A stretch of DNA of 64,000 nt. Origin: JBFLYC01 sp040756735 (GTDB taxonomy: Bacteria; Bacillota; DSM-16504; Desulfitibacterales; Desulfitibacteraceae). Of the stretch, positions 9,220 through 17,852 are shown piece by piece. The position numbers and the translations under genes are program-made. Position 1 is the first letter of the stretch. Every line of letters starts with the position of its first letter. The DNA lies in contig JBFLYC010000016.1 in NCBI GenBank assembly GCA_040756735.1, positions 1 through 64,000 on the forward strand. The letters run 5' to 3'. The notes beneath the pieces were generated by a model. That model had not been told where the DNA came from. It saw only the letters and a program-made list of their open reading frames with translations, and made no database searches.

Positions 9220-10167
9220 ATGCAGTTAAAACCAATTATTCCCTTTGAGCCAGTAGCTACAGATATTATACCAAGAGGAGAGAATTGGATTGCTCAAGTG
9301 AAGTGGGATGGGGTAAGAGTATTGACATATTATGATGGACATGAAATAAAACTGTACAACCGCAGAATTAACGAACGTACATACCATTATCCGGAATTGC
9401 TTAAAATCACATCATACTGCAGGGCAAATTCAGCTATTCTCGACGGTGAAATTATTGCGCTGGGTTCCAACGGCAAGCCATCTTTTTATGAAATAATGCG
9501 TCGTGATGCCCTCAGGCGTATGGAGCGGGTGAAAGACGTGCAAAAACAGGTACATATTACATATATGATTTTTGATATGGTATATTACAATGGGCATTGG
9601 TTAAATCAACACAGTTTGCACGAGAGAATTGAAATTCTATCTGATACTATCATTCCTGGAGAACATGTGCAGTTGGTTACATCGGAACGTGACTCAGAAG
9701 CTTTGTTTCAGGTGGTTAAACAACAGCACATGGAAGGAATAGTAATCAAGGACTTGAGCAGTAAGTATTATATCAATGCTAAAAATGACCGGTGGCAAAA
9801 GAAAAAACACTTTCGTGATCTTGTGGCAGCTGTAGGTGGGGTAACTCTACGAGATGGCATCGTTAATGCCGTATTATTGGGATTGCATGATGAAAAGGGA
9901 CAGCTTAGGTATGTGGGTCATGCAGGCACCGGTAAATTAAAACATAGAGAGTGGAAGAAGCTAACAGAAAGAGTAAAACCATTAATGACAAAGGAACGTC
10001 CCTTTGTGAATAGACCCGAAAGAATTAAAGATGTAATATGGTTGAAGCCGGAGATCACAGCCAAAATTCAATTTGCTGAATGGACTCTGGAAAAAGTGAT
10101 GAGGCAGCCCAGCATACAGGCTTTTGTTGACATACCACCTGAAGAATGCATGTTACTAGATGAATAG
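9220..10167 (+). CDS. ligD: Stand-alone LigD ATP-dependent DNA ligase domain
   Basis: ATP-dependent ligase that seals ends in NHEJ. The 315-residue protein holds the nucleotidyl-transferase domain with motif I KWDGVR (the Lys near residue 29 is adenylated), the DGEIIALG motif, YMIFDMVYYNG, motif IV EGIVIKD and a motif V-like region with lysines (WQKKKH). An OB-fold follows, with the LKPEITAKIQFAEWT segment typical of LigD ligases. It lacks polymerase and nuclease domains. A GGGGG-type ribosome binding site lies about 9 bases before the ATG. It diverges from nhaC and its stop is only 10 bp from that of tadC on the other strand. Confidence 0.92.
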   Translation: MQLKPIIPFEPVATDIIPRGENWIAQVKWDGVRVLTYYDGHEIKLYNRRINERTYHYPELLKITSYCRANSAILDGEIIALGSNGKPSFYEIMRRDALRRMERVKDVQKQVHITYMIFDMVYYNGHWLNQHSLHERIEILSDTIIPGEHVQLVTSERDSEALFQVVKQQHMEGIVIKDLSSKYYINAKNDRWQKKKHFRDLVAAVGGVTLRDGIVNAVLLGLHDEKGQLRYVGHAGTGKLKHREWKKLTERVKPLMTKERPFVNRPERIKDVIWLKPEITAKIQFAEWTLEKVMRQPSIQAFVDIPPEECMLLDE

Positions 10168-10177
10168 ACTATTACTT

Positions 10178-11098
10178 TCACATGGACATGAACATTTTCA
10201 TAACTTGGATAAAGGCTGGTCCTAGAAGTACTATAAAAATACTAGGAAAAATGAAAAACACAAGAGGAAATAACATTTTGATGGGCGCTTTCATTGCTTT
10301 TTCTTCAGCTAATTGACGGCGGTTTACTCTCATTTGACCTGATTGAATACGCAGCATATTGCCCATACTTACCCCTAATCGATCTGCTTGAACCACGGCG
10401 CCAATAAAATTGGAAAAATCGTCAACCTGTGTCCTGGCCACCATATCCTTTAAGGCATCTCTCCTTGGTTTTCCCATTTTAATCTCCTTCAAGACAATAT
10501 CAAATTCCTTAGAAATCTCACCTTTAATTTTTGAGGTAACTTTGGCTATGGCAGCATCAAAACCCAGACCTGCCTCTACGCTTACGGTCAACAAGTCTAC
10601 GACATCCGGCAGTAATTTTTGGATCTCCCTTTGCCTATTTCTTATACGTTGACGCAAATAAAGGCCTGGAAAATAATATCCCAAAAAAGCAAGGCCTGCT
10701 GCACCAGCTGCAGTAATAAATGGATTAAATTGTACCAAGAACATTACAGTCCCTGCTCCAAAAAAGAACAGTAAAGCTAAAACTACTTGGACAGCCATAA
10801 ACTCATGGGCTTTAATTGTTCCTGAGACCCCAGCCAACACTAATCTTTTTTCAATGTTCTCTTTACCCCTTTTTGGCAATATTTTAGCAAATAAACTCGA
10901 GAGGCTAGTCAGCAAAGGAACAAATACACGTTCTTTAAGGGGCTTATTTAATTCATTTAACTCATCTTCTTTATCCTTAACAGCCAGACTTTCTAAACGC
11001 GAATTTAAAAGCCTCTTTTTCTTTGTTAGAATTTCCCACAAACTAATTAGCCAAAGCAAAAAACTTATGGAAATCAGACAAGCTATAAGCAATGACAT
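10178..11098 (-). CDS. tadC: Tad pilus inner-membrane platform protein TadC
   Basis: Type II secretion F-domain protein, one of the two platform subunits of the Tad/Flp pilus machine. It has N-terminal membrane helices (about 1-20 and 95-150), a T2SSF domain (about 160-285, LLPDVVDLLTVSVEAGLGFDAAI and MVARTQVDDFSNFIGAVVQA) and a C-terminal helix. It is the last gene of the cpaB-tadC operon, 14 bp after tadB, and its stop lies 10 bp from the convergent ligase gene with no terminator between them. No pilin or prepilin peptidase gene follows. Confidence 0.9.
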   Translation of the reverse strand: MSLLIACLISISFLLWLISLWEILTKKKRLLNSRLESLAVKDKEDELNELNKPLKERVFVPLLTSLSSLFAKILPKRGKENIEKRLVLAGVSGTIKAHEFMAVQVVLALLFFFGAGTVMFLVQFNPFITAAGAAGLAFLGYYFPGLYLRQRIRNRQREIQKLLPDVVDLLTVSVEAGLGFDAAIAKVTSKIKGEISKEFDIVLKEIKMGKPRRDALKDMVARTQVDDFSNFIGAVVQADRLGVSMGNMLRIQSGQMRVNRRQLAEEKAMKAPIKMLFPLVFFIFPSIFIVLLGPAFIQVMKMFMSM

Positions 11099-11112
11099 AC
11101 CAGCACCGCCTT

Positions 11113-12057
11113 TTAAATTTCAATTTGAATGATCTTTTTAATAAAAATAAATCCAATTAGCTGACCAGCAAACCCTATACCTAAAGCCATAATTCCGATT
11201 GGCTCTCTGAACAGAGTTAATATATAGTTTTTGTCAATGATAAAGATAATCATGGCTAGAGCAAGGGGCAGGCTCCCAATTATCCAACCTGAAATCCTGC
11301 CCTGGGCAGTTAAGGTTTTGATTTCACCTTCCAGGCGTATCCTCTCTCTAATGGTAATGGAAATATTGTCCAAAACTTCAGCAAGATTTCCACCTACCTG
11401 CCTTTGAATTAAAATAGCCGTTACCACTAAATCTAAATCTTCACTTCCCACCCGTTCTGATAAATTGGTCAAGGCATCCTGGATACTGGTACCCAGGGAG
11501 ATTTCTCGTAAAGTCCGGCCAAATTCGTGGGCAATTGGGTTTGACATTTCTTTACTTACCAGCTCCATTGCCTGCAAAAAGCTAAATCCCGCCCGCATTG
11601 AATTGGCCATGGTAATCAAGGCATCTCCTATTTGTCTGTCCAGTTTTTTTATGCGTTTATTAATAGTACTCTGCAAAATGAGTTTTGGAAGCAAAAAAGC
11701 AAAAAACACTAGTAACCCGGTCAATAGCAGATCTCTCAATAAAAGACTACCCAGCAAGAAACCAAGGCCTGCTAAAACAGTTACTATGGTAAGGTACTCC
11801 TCACCCTTTAAAGGAATTCCTGCCTGCCCAAGTTTTCTTTCAACTCTAACAACTGCATTCTTTGCTACCCATATTTTGCTGAAAACACTAAGAATACTTC
11901 TTAAACCCGCGCCAAAAGAAAACTGCTTGCTTTCATGGATACCGCCGGTTACTATTTTTAGCCTTTCTCTCATATATCTTTCTTCCCTGGTTAGGATATG
12001 ATGTATCACAATAATTATTAAAGCAGTGTTTATTGCAATTAATACTGGCACATACAT
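11113..12057 (-). CDS. tadB: Tad pilus inner-membrane platform protein TadB
   Basis: Second T2SSF-domain platform subunit; TadB and TadC are thought to form a heteromeric membrane base moved by the CpaF ATPase. There is an N-terminal helix, a pair of helices at about 85-130, the T2SSF domain (about 135-260, ITMANSMRAGFSFLQAMELV, IQRQVGGNLAEVLDNI) and two C-terminal helices. The ATG follows a strong GAAGGGGGGAAGGG site. It lies 34 bp after cpaF and 14 bp before tadC, so the three are co-transcribed. Confidence 0.92.
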   Translation of the reverse strand: MYVPVLIAINTALIIIVIHHILTREERYMRERLKIVTGGIHESKQFSFGAGLRSILSVFSKIWVAKNAVVRVERKLGQAGIPLKGEEYLTIVTVLAGLGFLLGSLLLRDLLLTGLLVFFAFLLPKLILQSTINKRIKKLDRQIGDALITMANSMRAGFSFLQAMELVSKEMSNPIAHEFGRTLREISLGTSIQDALTNLSERVGSEDLDLVVTAILIQRQVGGNLAEVLDNISITIRERIRLEGEIKTLTAQGRISGWIIGSLPLALAMIIFIIDKNYILTLFREPIGIMALGIGFAGQLIGFIFIKKIIQIEI

Positions 12058-12091
12058 TCTTTACCCTTCCCCCCCTTCTCACTGCCCTCCT

Positions 12092-13417
12092 TTAAAAAAT
12101 GCTGTCTGGCAGTCTTATTCCGCTATCCATAAGTTTTTCAGCAAATTTCGGTCTTATACCTGTGGAAACATGCCTCCCCAAAATCTTACCCTCTGGATGT
12201 ATGCCTTCTTGTTTAAAAACATAAATGTCTTGAAGAACTGGCGTATCCCCTTCTAGACCTAAGACTTCTGTAACATGTATTATCTTTCTGCTGCCGTCTT
12301 TTAACCTTGACTGATGCACAATTAAGTCTATCGCTGACACAATCTGTTCTCGAATAGCCCTTACAGGCAGATCCATACCCGCCATCAAGACCATGGTTTC
12401 AATTCGAGATAATAGATCCCTGGGAGAATTAGCATGAGCTGTTGTCAAAGAACCATCATGTCCGGTATTCATAGCTTGCAGCATGTCCAAGGCCTCTCCT
12501 CCCCTGACCTCACCAACAACTATTCTATTTGGCCTCATTCTTAAAGAATTACGTACCAAGTCTCTTATAGTAATAGCACCGACACCTTCAATGTTTGGCG
12601 GTCTGGTTTCAAGCCTGACAACGTGAGGCTGGGAAAGCTGCAACTCTGCCGCATCCTCGATGGTAACTATCCTTTCATCTTTTGGTATAAAACCTGAGAG
12701 ACAGTTCAAAAAAGTTGTTTTACCGGACCCTGTTCCTCCTGACACCACAATATTTAGCCTTGCTCTAACACAAGCTTCCAGGAATTTTCCCATTTCTGTG
12801 GATAAAGTTCCGAAGCGAATTAAATCTACCATTTTAAAAGGTTCTTTAGAAAACTTTCGTATGGTAATGCTGGGACCATCTAAGGCCAATGGCGGGATAA
12901 TACAGTTAACCCTTGAACCATCCGGCAGTCGTGCATCAACCATGGGCATGCTCTCATCAATCCTTCTGCCCAAGGGAGATACTATTTTTTCTATGATATG
13001 CATCACATGGTCATTATCTCTGAATTTTACATCCGATAGTTCCAATTTCCCTTTCTTTTCCACATATACCTGGTATGGCCCATTAACCATTACCTCTGAT
13101 ATATTATCATCTGCCATAAGTTTAGTGATTGGTCCTAAGCCATTTACTTCGTTATAAATTTCTCCGGCTATCTTTTGTTTATCGGTTCTTGACAAATAGA
13201 TATTCTGGTTGTCTAAAAGAGCAAAAATTTTTTCTTGAATATCTGCTTCAGCAAGATGCTTTCCTGGTGGCAGCTTGCCAATCTCTTTAATTATTTTTAG
13301 GTGAATATCTTTTTTCAAAGCATCATGGGGATCTTTTTCCATAGTCTTATTGGTCAAGGTACTGCCTTCTTTTTCAGTGTCTGCTGTTTTCTTTTCAAGT
13401 CTTTCTAAAAGAGACAA
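12092..13417 (-). CDS. cpaF: CpaF/TadA secretion ATPase
   Basis: Cytoplasmic hexameric ATPase of the VirB11/GspE family that powers Tad pilus assembly. An N-terminal coiled region (1-50) precedes the N-domain (LGPITKLMADDNISEVMVNGP). The ATPase core follows with Walker A GGTGSGKTT (about residue 237), an Asp/Glu-rich box with IVTIEDAAEL, and the CpaF signature RIVVGEVRGGEALDMLQAMN followed by HDGSLTTAHANSP. It starts at a TTG after a GGGGGGA site. It is third in the operon after cpaB and the receiver-TadZ gene (44-bp gap). Confidence 0.95.
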   Translation of the reverse strand: MSLLERLEKKTADTEKEGSTLTNKTMEKDPHDALKKDIHLKIIKEIGKLPPGKHLAEADIQEKIFALLDNQNIYLSRTDKQKIAGEIYNEVNGLGPITKLMADDNISEVMVNGPYQVYVEKKGKLELSDVKFRDNDHVMHIIEKIVSPLGRRIDESMPMVDARLPDGSRVNCIIPPLALDGPSITIRKFSKEPFKMVDLIRFGTLSTEMGKFLEACVRARLNIVVSGGTGSGKTTFLNCLSGFIPKDERIVTIEDAAELQLSQPHVVRLETRPPNIEGVGAITIRDLVRNSLRMRPNRIVVGEVRGGEALDMLQAMNTGHDGSLTTAHANSPRDLLSRIETMVLMAGMDLPVRAIREQIVSAIDLIVHQSRLKDGSRKIIHVTEVLGLEGDTPVLQDIYVFKQEGIHPEGKILGRHVSTGIRPKFAEKLMDSGIRLPDSIF

Positions 13418-13461
13418 AGATTATCCCCCCTGTAACATTCCTTTATACTTATCTCACATCT

Positions 13462-14679
13462 CTAAATTGAGGTATGGCCCCATTCCGCTTTAAAAATTTT
13501 TTTGAGTAACCCTTTCTTTTCTAAGGATGTTTTTGGCCTTTTAATAATAGACCAGCTTAATGTTTCCACTGCCTGGGCCAATTTAGAAGTAGGGTTTGTA
13601 ATCATAAAGGGAATCCCTTTATTGATAGAATCAATAACAACTCTTTCAGAATTGGGTATCTGGTATTCAATTATCAAACCTAAGATTCTTTCTATATCTT
13701 CAATTTTTAACCCCCAATCCCCAACTGCTTTATTTAATACTAATTTGGTTTTTTCCTGGAGCTGAAGCGAATCCATCACCTCAAGAGAAAGTCTAGTATT
13801 CTTAATTGATAACAAATCCAGATTTAATACCAGATATACTATTTGAGACATTTCCAATGCTGTTAGATTAATTTCACTAAAGGAAGAAGCTGTATCAATA
13901 ACAATATAATCATAAGAATACTTTAATGTTTTTAAGATGCCTTCTACATGTTCAGCAGTTATCAACTCTGCATATTCAGGCCTTAAAGGAGCAGCAAGGA
14001 CATCTATCCCTGAACCTGAGTGTTTTATCAGGTAGCTTTCTATTAGCTCAAAGTCTAATTCGCCCTTTTCCTGTACCAAGTGACTGATAGTCTGCTGGGG
14101 CATTAGACTCAAAAGTGCTGACACATCCCCAAACTGCACGTCTAAATCTAAGACTACTACCTTTTTTGAAGTCAAAGTCTGCAAGCTTATTGCCAGGTTC
14201 ACAGCAAGAGTAGTCTTACCTACACCGCCTTTTGTGCTGAATACAGTTATTATTTTCGGATCCGGCCTACTTACAGCATGATCAATTAAATTTTTATTCT
14301 TTTTACGGTGTTCATGTCTCCATACCTTTTTAATAGTTTGGACCAATTCTTCCTCTGTAAAGGGCTTGATTATGTAATCCTTTGCCCCTGCCCGCATAGC
14401 CCTTTTCATATATTCCATCTCTGCCTGGACAGTCATCATAATCACGCAGACATCCGGAAAAAGAATGCTGATTTGTTCAGTGGCTTCCAACCCATTTAAG
14501 TGCGGCATATTTATATCCATCAGCACAACATCCGGCTGTTTGGCCTTAATGAGTTTGATAGCATCCTTACCATCAGAAGCCTCTGCTACAACCCTAATTT
14601 CTTGGTCAAGGCTCAAAAGCCTTTTGACATTCTCACGGGTTTCTCTTGTATCATCAACAATCATAACTTTTATAGTCAT
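13462..14679 (-). CDS. cpaE: Receiver-domain TadZ/CpaE-like ATPase
   Basis: Localisation factor of the Tad machine. Residues 1-120 are a CheY-like receiver with an apparently complete phosphorylation site: VDD acidic pair near 8-9, Asp in VVLMDINMP near 54 and KPF near 105. Many TadZ/CpaE proteins have a degenerate receiver. Residues 138-380 are a ParA/MinD-type ATPase with deviant Walker A TKGGVGKTTLAVN and Walker B-like VVVLDLDVQFGD. This suggests that placement of the pilus base may respond to a phosphorelay; the DegS/DegU-like pair just upstream is a possible partner (inference). It overlaps neither neighbour (10 bp after cpaB, 44 bp before cpaF). Confidence 0.9.
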   Translation of the reverse strand: MTIKVMIVDDTRETRENVKRLLSLDQEIRVVAEASDGKDAIKLIKAKQPDVVLMDINMPHLNGLEATEQISILFPDVCVIMMTVQAEMEYMKRAMRAGAKDYIIKPFTEEELVQTIKKVWRHEHRKKNKNLIDHAVSRPDPKIITVFSTKGGVGKTTLAVNLAISLQTLTSKKVVVLDLDVQFGDVSALLSLMPQQTISHLVQEKGELDFELIESYLIKHSGSGIDVLAAPLRPEYAELITAEHVEGILKTLKYSYDYIVIDTASSFSEINLTALEMSQIVYLVLNLDLLSIKNTRLSLEVMDSLQLQEKTKLVLNKAVGDWGLKIEDIERILGLIIEYQIPNSERVVIDSINKGIPFMITNPTSKLAQAVETLSWSIIKRPKTSLEKKGLLKKIFKAEWGHTSI

Positions 14680-14689
14680 CTTTTTTTAC

Positions 14690-15409
14690 CTACTTTCCTG
14701 TTATATCTTCTAATGTCGCAGACAGCAGCCCCACCTGTTTGTCATCTCTGGGAGACCTCAGTAATAGCTTAATTGAGCCTACCTCTGAAGCCAAGATCAG
14801 CTTGGGTGCATCTTCCGGTGCCACCTGTAAAATGATGGTTTGCTGTTCTTTACCCTGTTCTGAGACATTTCTCCGCATCTGGGTTCCTACAGCTAATACC
14901 TCCACATTCTCTAAAACGTAATTGGTTTGCGTGGCTTGCTCTCTCCTTCCACCTACTTCACGAATAATGTCCATGGTCACCAAAATATCTACCCAATCTC
15001 CAGGGAGTATTAGGTAGCTGGCTGCGGATATTCTGTTTATTCCTAATGTTACTGCTCTCATTCCAGGGGTAATACTATACGCAAGCCCTTCTTCCGTAGA
15101 CTTTTGATCTATAAGGTGAGTCTGCAAAATAGCCTCACCTTTGGTTAAAGGCCCCCTGGCCACTTTTCCAACTACTGCGTCAAACTTGTAGATAGAATTT
15201 GGGTGAGCATATTCAACAGGTATTTTTTTTGTAGTCAGGCTTTCCCTCCCTATTAAAGTATCAGGTGGAATGCTTACTGAAGCAACTATAACTTCTACAT
15301 ATTCTGTTGTGTCCAAGTCGCTCTTTATCTTTTCCAGGTATAAATAAGTCAACGCCGCTGTAGCAATACTAAACAAAAGTGTAATAACCAGCAGTTTTTT
15401 ATTAATCAT
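14690..15409 (-). CDS. cpaB: Flp pilus assembly protein CpaB/RcpC
   Basis: Periplasm- or wall-side SAF-domain protein of Tad systems. One N-terminal membrane helix (about 5-25) is followed by the SAF domain (about 42-105: ASVSIPPDTLIGRESLTTKKIPVE and GEAILQTHL) and the RcpC region with LPGDWVDILVTMD. Two ATGs compete (15415 and 15409). The GGGG lies 2 bases before the first and 8 before the second, so the second is chosen. It is the first gene of the pilus operon, downstream of the terminator at 15561. No CpaC secretin follows, as expected for a single-membrane cell. Confidence 0.9.
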   Translation of the reverse strand: MINKKLLVITLLFSIATAALTYLYLEKIKSDLDTTEYVEVIVASVSIPPDTLIGRESLTTKKIPVEYAHPNSIYKFDAVVGKVARGPLTKGEAILQTHLIDQKSTEEGLAYSITPGMRAVTLGINRISAASYLILPGDWVDILVTMDIIREVGGRREQATQTNYVLENVEVLAVGTQMRRNVSEQGKEQQTIILQVAPEDAPKLILASEVGSIKLLLRSPRDDKQVGLLSATLEDITGK

Positions 15410-15560
15410 TCTCATTTCCCCAATCTATTAGTTTACTTTATTTGTTACTATTCAGGTGTTTACAATTCAGTAACCACCAATTGAGGATAATTTGAGATAA
15501 TTACCCTTACCCACAAATAACTTTTGCCCCAAAGTAGTTACCTTCATTTTAACTATGTGA

Positions 15561-15588
15561 AAAATAAAAAAGAATCCGTCAGGATTCC
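15561..15588 (-). terminator. Terminator between response regulator and cpaB
   Basis: A perfect GAATCC-TGAC-GGATTC hairpin is followed on the minus strand by TTTTTTATTTTT. It separates the two-component genes from the pilus operon, so cpaB needs its own promoter within 15416-15560; I could not identify one with confidence. Confidence 0.85.
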
Positions 15589-15634
15589 CATTTTTAAAAA
15601 ATAATCAGTCCCACAAAAAAAGACTTTAGTCCTA

Positions 15635-16285
15635 TTATAATAGGTTTTCCTTTATCGCCCAAATAGCTACTTGAACTCTGTCTCGCATGTCTAGCTTACG
15701 GAGGATATTAGTAATATGGTTTTTCACAGTTTTTTCACTAATAAATAATGCAGAAGAAATCTCTTTGTTACTTAAACCCCTTGACATAAGCTGAACAACT
15801 TCAATTTCCCTATCTGTGAGCTCATTGACCCTCCTATGGCTGATTACTTGCTTATTGGATAATGTAGTAAACTGATCAAGAATTTTCGCCGCTATCTGAG
15901 GATGGATGAAGGATTGCCCTTTTTGTACATTCTTTACTGCATCAACTAACTTTTCCGGGTCCACATCTTTTAGAAAATAACCCTTGGCGCCAGCCTTTAA
16001 CACTTGAAGTATTTTATCTTCTTCTTCACACACAGTAAGCGCTATAATTTCAGTATGAGTATTTGCAGATTTTATTAACTTACAAGCTTCTATTCCGTTT
16101 AAACCGGGCATATTAATATCCATAACCACAACATCTGGTTTTACTCTGGCAGCCATGTCTACTGCTTCTTGACCATCAGCTGCCTTACCTACAATTTCTA
16201 GCTCATCATCCAATGATAGAATTTTAGCAAGACCTTCTAAAATTAATGGATGATCATCAACTAATAATACTCTAATAGCCCCCAT
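15635..16285 (-). CDS. NarL/DegU-type response regulator
   Basis: DNA-binding transcription regulator of a two-component system. The receiver domain (1-120) has the VDDHP acidic pair, phospho-acceptor Asp in VVVMDINMPG (about 54) and Lys in FLKDVDP. A LuxR-type helix-turn-helix follows (about 148-212: LTDREIEVVQLMSRGLSNKE, ISEKTVKNHITNIL). The start codon overlaps the kinase stop by one base (TGATG), so the pair is translationally coupled. The target is unknown; the pilus operon 220 bp downstream is the obvious candidate by position only. Confidence 0.92.
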   Translation of the reverse strand: MGAIRVLLVDDHPLILEGLAKILSLDDELEIVGKAADGQEAVDMAARVKPDVVVMDINMPGLNGIEACKLIKSANTHTEIIALTVCEEEDKILQVLKAGAKGYFLKDVDPEKLVDAVKNVQKGQSFIHPQIAAKILDQFTTLSNKQVISHRRVNELTDREIEVVQLMSRGLSNKEISSALFISEKTVKNHITNILRKLDMRDRVQVAIWAIKENLL

Positions 16286-17421
16286 CAGAAGTCACTCCTC
16301 TTTAATGGAATAATTGCTGATACTCTGGTTCCTGCAGTTTTGGAGGAAGTAATGCGAACTTCCCCTCCTAACAATCGAGCCCATTCCATCATTCCCTTTA
16401 ACCCAAAACTGCCTTTTTTTATAGCTTTCTCAACATCAAATCCTATACCGTCATCTGAGACTACAGCATGAAGCTTAAGGGGAGATATTTCAAGAAATAC
16501 TTTTACTTCTATGGCTTGAGCATGTTTAATAACATTGTTTAAACATTCCTGGATTATTCTAAAAATAGCTACTTCCAGTTCAGGGACATATCTTTGATCA
16601 TTGCCTGAAAATGTAAAGGTGACAAGAATTCCGCTTTTCTCCTCAAAATTACTGAGGAAACGTTTAAGTGCGGCCACTAAACCCAAATCATCCAAGTCCA
16701 TAGGACGCAAGTCAAACAAAATCTTTCTAATTTCTTCTAAAGTTCTATGTGCAAAAACCTTTAGTTGATTAAGTTCCTCTGGAAGAAGCTCTGGACTTTT
16801 CTCCAATACCTTCTGACAGTACTCAATCCTCAAGACTATGTTAGCCAAGGACTGCGCCGGACCATCATGAATACCCCTGGCAACCCTTCTTCTCTCTTCC
16901 TCCTGAACCTTAATTACAATTAGTCCCAACTTCTGCCACTCTTGAATTTTATCCATTTCTTCTTTAATAGCAAGCAGATTGGAGCTTAAAAAATTTAAGG
17001 CAACACCGACACGTGAGACCAGGTCTTCAGCCTTCTCAGCAGTCTCCTTCATACGTATATACTGCTGCTCCAGTTCAAAGCGCCTTAGTTTTAATTGTTT
17101 TTCTTTTTCTCTTAAAAGAGCAAGCCGAACCTGAATACTTTCGGCAGCTTCGTAAGCTTTTTTTATATCATTCTCATCATATTTCTTGAAATTCTTGCTT
17201 ACTTCAGCCAGCTCTGAGCGGGCTTCTTTCTCGCTTTTTTCCCATAAATCAACTTGTTCAACAACCTCAATGGTTTCTTTCTTAATATCAGATAATGCTG
17301 CTTCAACTCGCTTACATTCCTGCCGGGCAGTATCAGCTATATCATAGATCTCTTTCTTACTGCTCTCAATCTTATTTATAATGTCTTTCAATATTGCATC
17401 TAGAACAGTCGGTTCAACCAT
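16285..17421 (-). CDS. DegS-like cytoplasmic sensor histidine kinase
   Basis: Soluble two-component kinase with no membrane segments. Residues 1-165 are a long coiled-coil sensor region as in DegS (KEKQLKLRRFELEQQY and similar). HisKA_3 follows with the phospho-acceptor His in RRVARGIHDGPAQSL (about 180-195), then an HATPase_c domain with N-box ECLNNVIKHAQ, G1 DDGIGFD and G2 GSFGLKGMMEWA. It partners with the response regulator that overlaps its stop. Six bases separate it from the RNase HI-like gene upstream, so it is probably part of the zinc-ribbon/RNase HI operon. The signal sensed is unknown. Confidence 0.92.
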   Translation of the reverse strand: MVEPTVLDAILKDIINKIESSKKEIYDIADTARQECKRVEAALSDIKKETIEVVEQVDLWEKSEKEARSELAEVSKNFKKYDENDIKKAYEAAESIQVRLALLREKEKQLKLRRFELEQQYIRMKETAEKAEDLVSRVGVALNFLSSNLLAIKEEMDKIQEWQKLGLIVIKVQEEERRRVARGIHDGPAQSLANIVLRIEYCQKVLEKSPELLPEELNQLKVFAHRTLEEIRKILFDLRPMDLDDLGLVAALKRFLSNFEEKSGILVTFTFSGNDQRYVPELEVAIFRIIQECLNNVIKHAQAIEVKVFLEISPLKLHAVVSDDGIGFDVEKAIKKGSFGLKGMMEWARLLGGEVRITSSKTAGTRVSAIIPLKRSDF

Positions 17422-17427
17422 TAAGAT

Positions 17428-17841
17428 TCACCTCGAAAACTTAATGAACTCGTCTAAGGCCTTATTGGCTAACCTATCAGCAGCCTTATTCTCCTCCCTT
17501 GGAATATGAATGGCATTAAAAGACTTAAATGCATCGATTAGTTTTCTCACTTGTTCATACAAAGGTTTCAGACCTTCATTCTTTACTTTATATTGTCCTG
17601 TAAGCTGTCTTACCAGTAACTGGCTGTCAGCAAAAAGATTAACGCTTCTTGCACCCAGGACCTTGGCCCTTTTTAGCCCCCTTATAACTGCAGTATACTC
17701 AGCTATATTATTTGTAGACTGACCGATATAATCACATTCTTCTGCAAGAACATGTCCATCTGCATCTAATATAATAATTCCAATTCCGGCGTGTCCTGGA
17801 TTGCCCCTTGATGCTCCATCAGTATAAACCTTTACTTCCAT
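17428..17841 (-). CDS. Ribonuclease HI family protein
   Basis: Single-domain RNase H-fold protein (137 aa) predicted to cut RNA in RNA-DNA hybrids. It opens with VKVYTDGASRGNPGHAGIG, giving the first catalytic Asp. Further DEDD-type acidic residues are in NIAEYTAVI, FADSQLLV and NKAADRLANKAL. The longest ORF begins at 17862, but AAGGGGTGA lies just before the ATG at 17841, which gives the usual N-terminus. It belongs to the short YpdQ/YpeP-like branch, for which activity has not always been shown. It lies between the zinc-ribbon gene and the kinase with very short gaps. Confidence 0.9.
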   Translation of the reverse strand: MEVKVYTDGASRGNPGHAGIGIIILDADGHVLAEECDYIGQSTNNIAEYTAVIRGLKRAKVLGARSVNLFADSQLLVRQLTGQYKVKNEGLKPLYEQVRKLIDAFKSFNAIHIPREENKAADRLANKALDEFIKFSR

Positions 17842-17852
17842 TAATTCACCCC

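Noticed and set aside
11465..12001. A 178-codon plus-strand frame opposite tadB
   Set aside because: tadB is unmistakable on the minus strand; the opposite frame has no recognisable motif or ribosome binding site.
12660..13157. A 165-codon plus-strand frame opposite cpaF
   Set aside because: It is an antisense shadow of the Walker-motif-containing cpaF gene.
15416..15560. A sigma-54 or sigma-A promoter for cpaB
   Set aside because: TTGGGGCA and TTGGTGG blocks looked suggestive, but no GC/TGC-type -12 and no -35/-10 pair with acceptable spacing was found.
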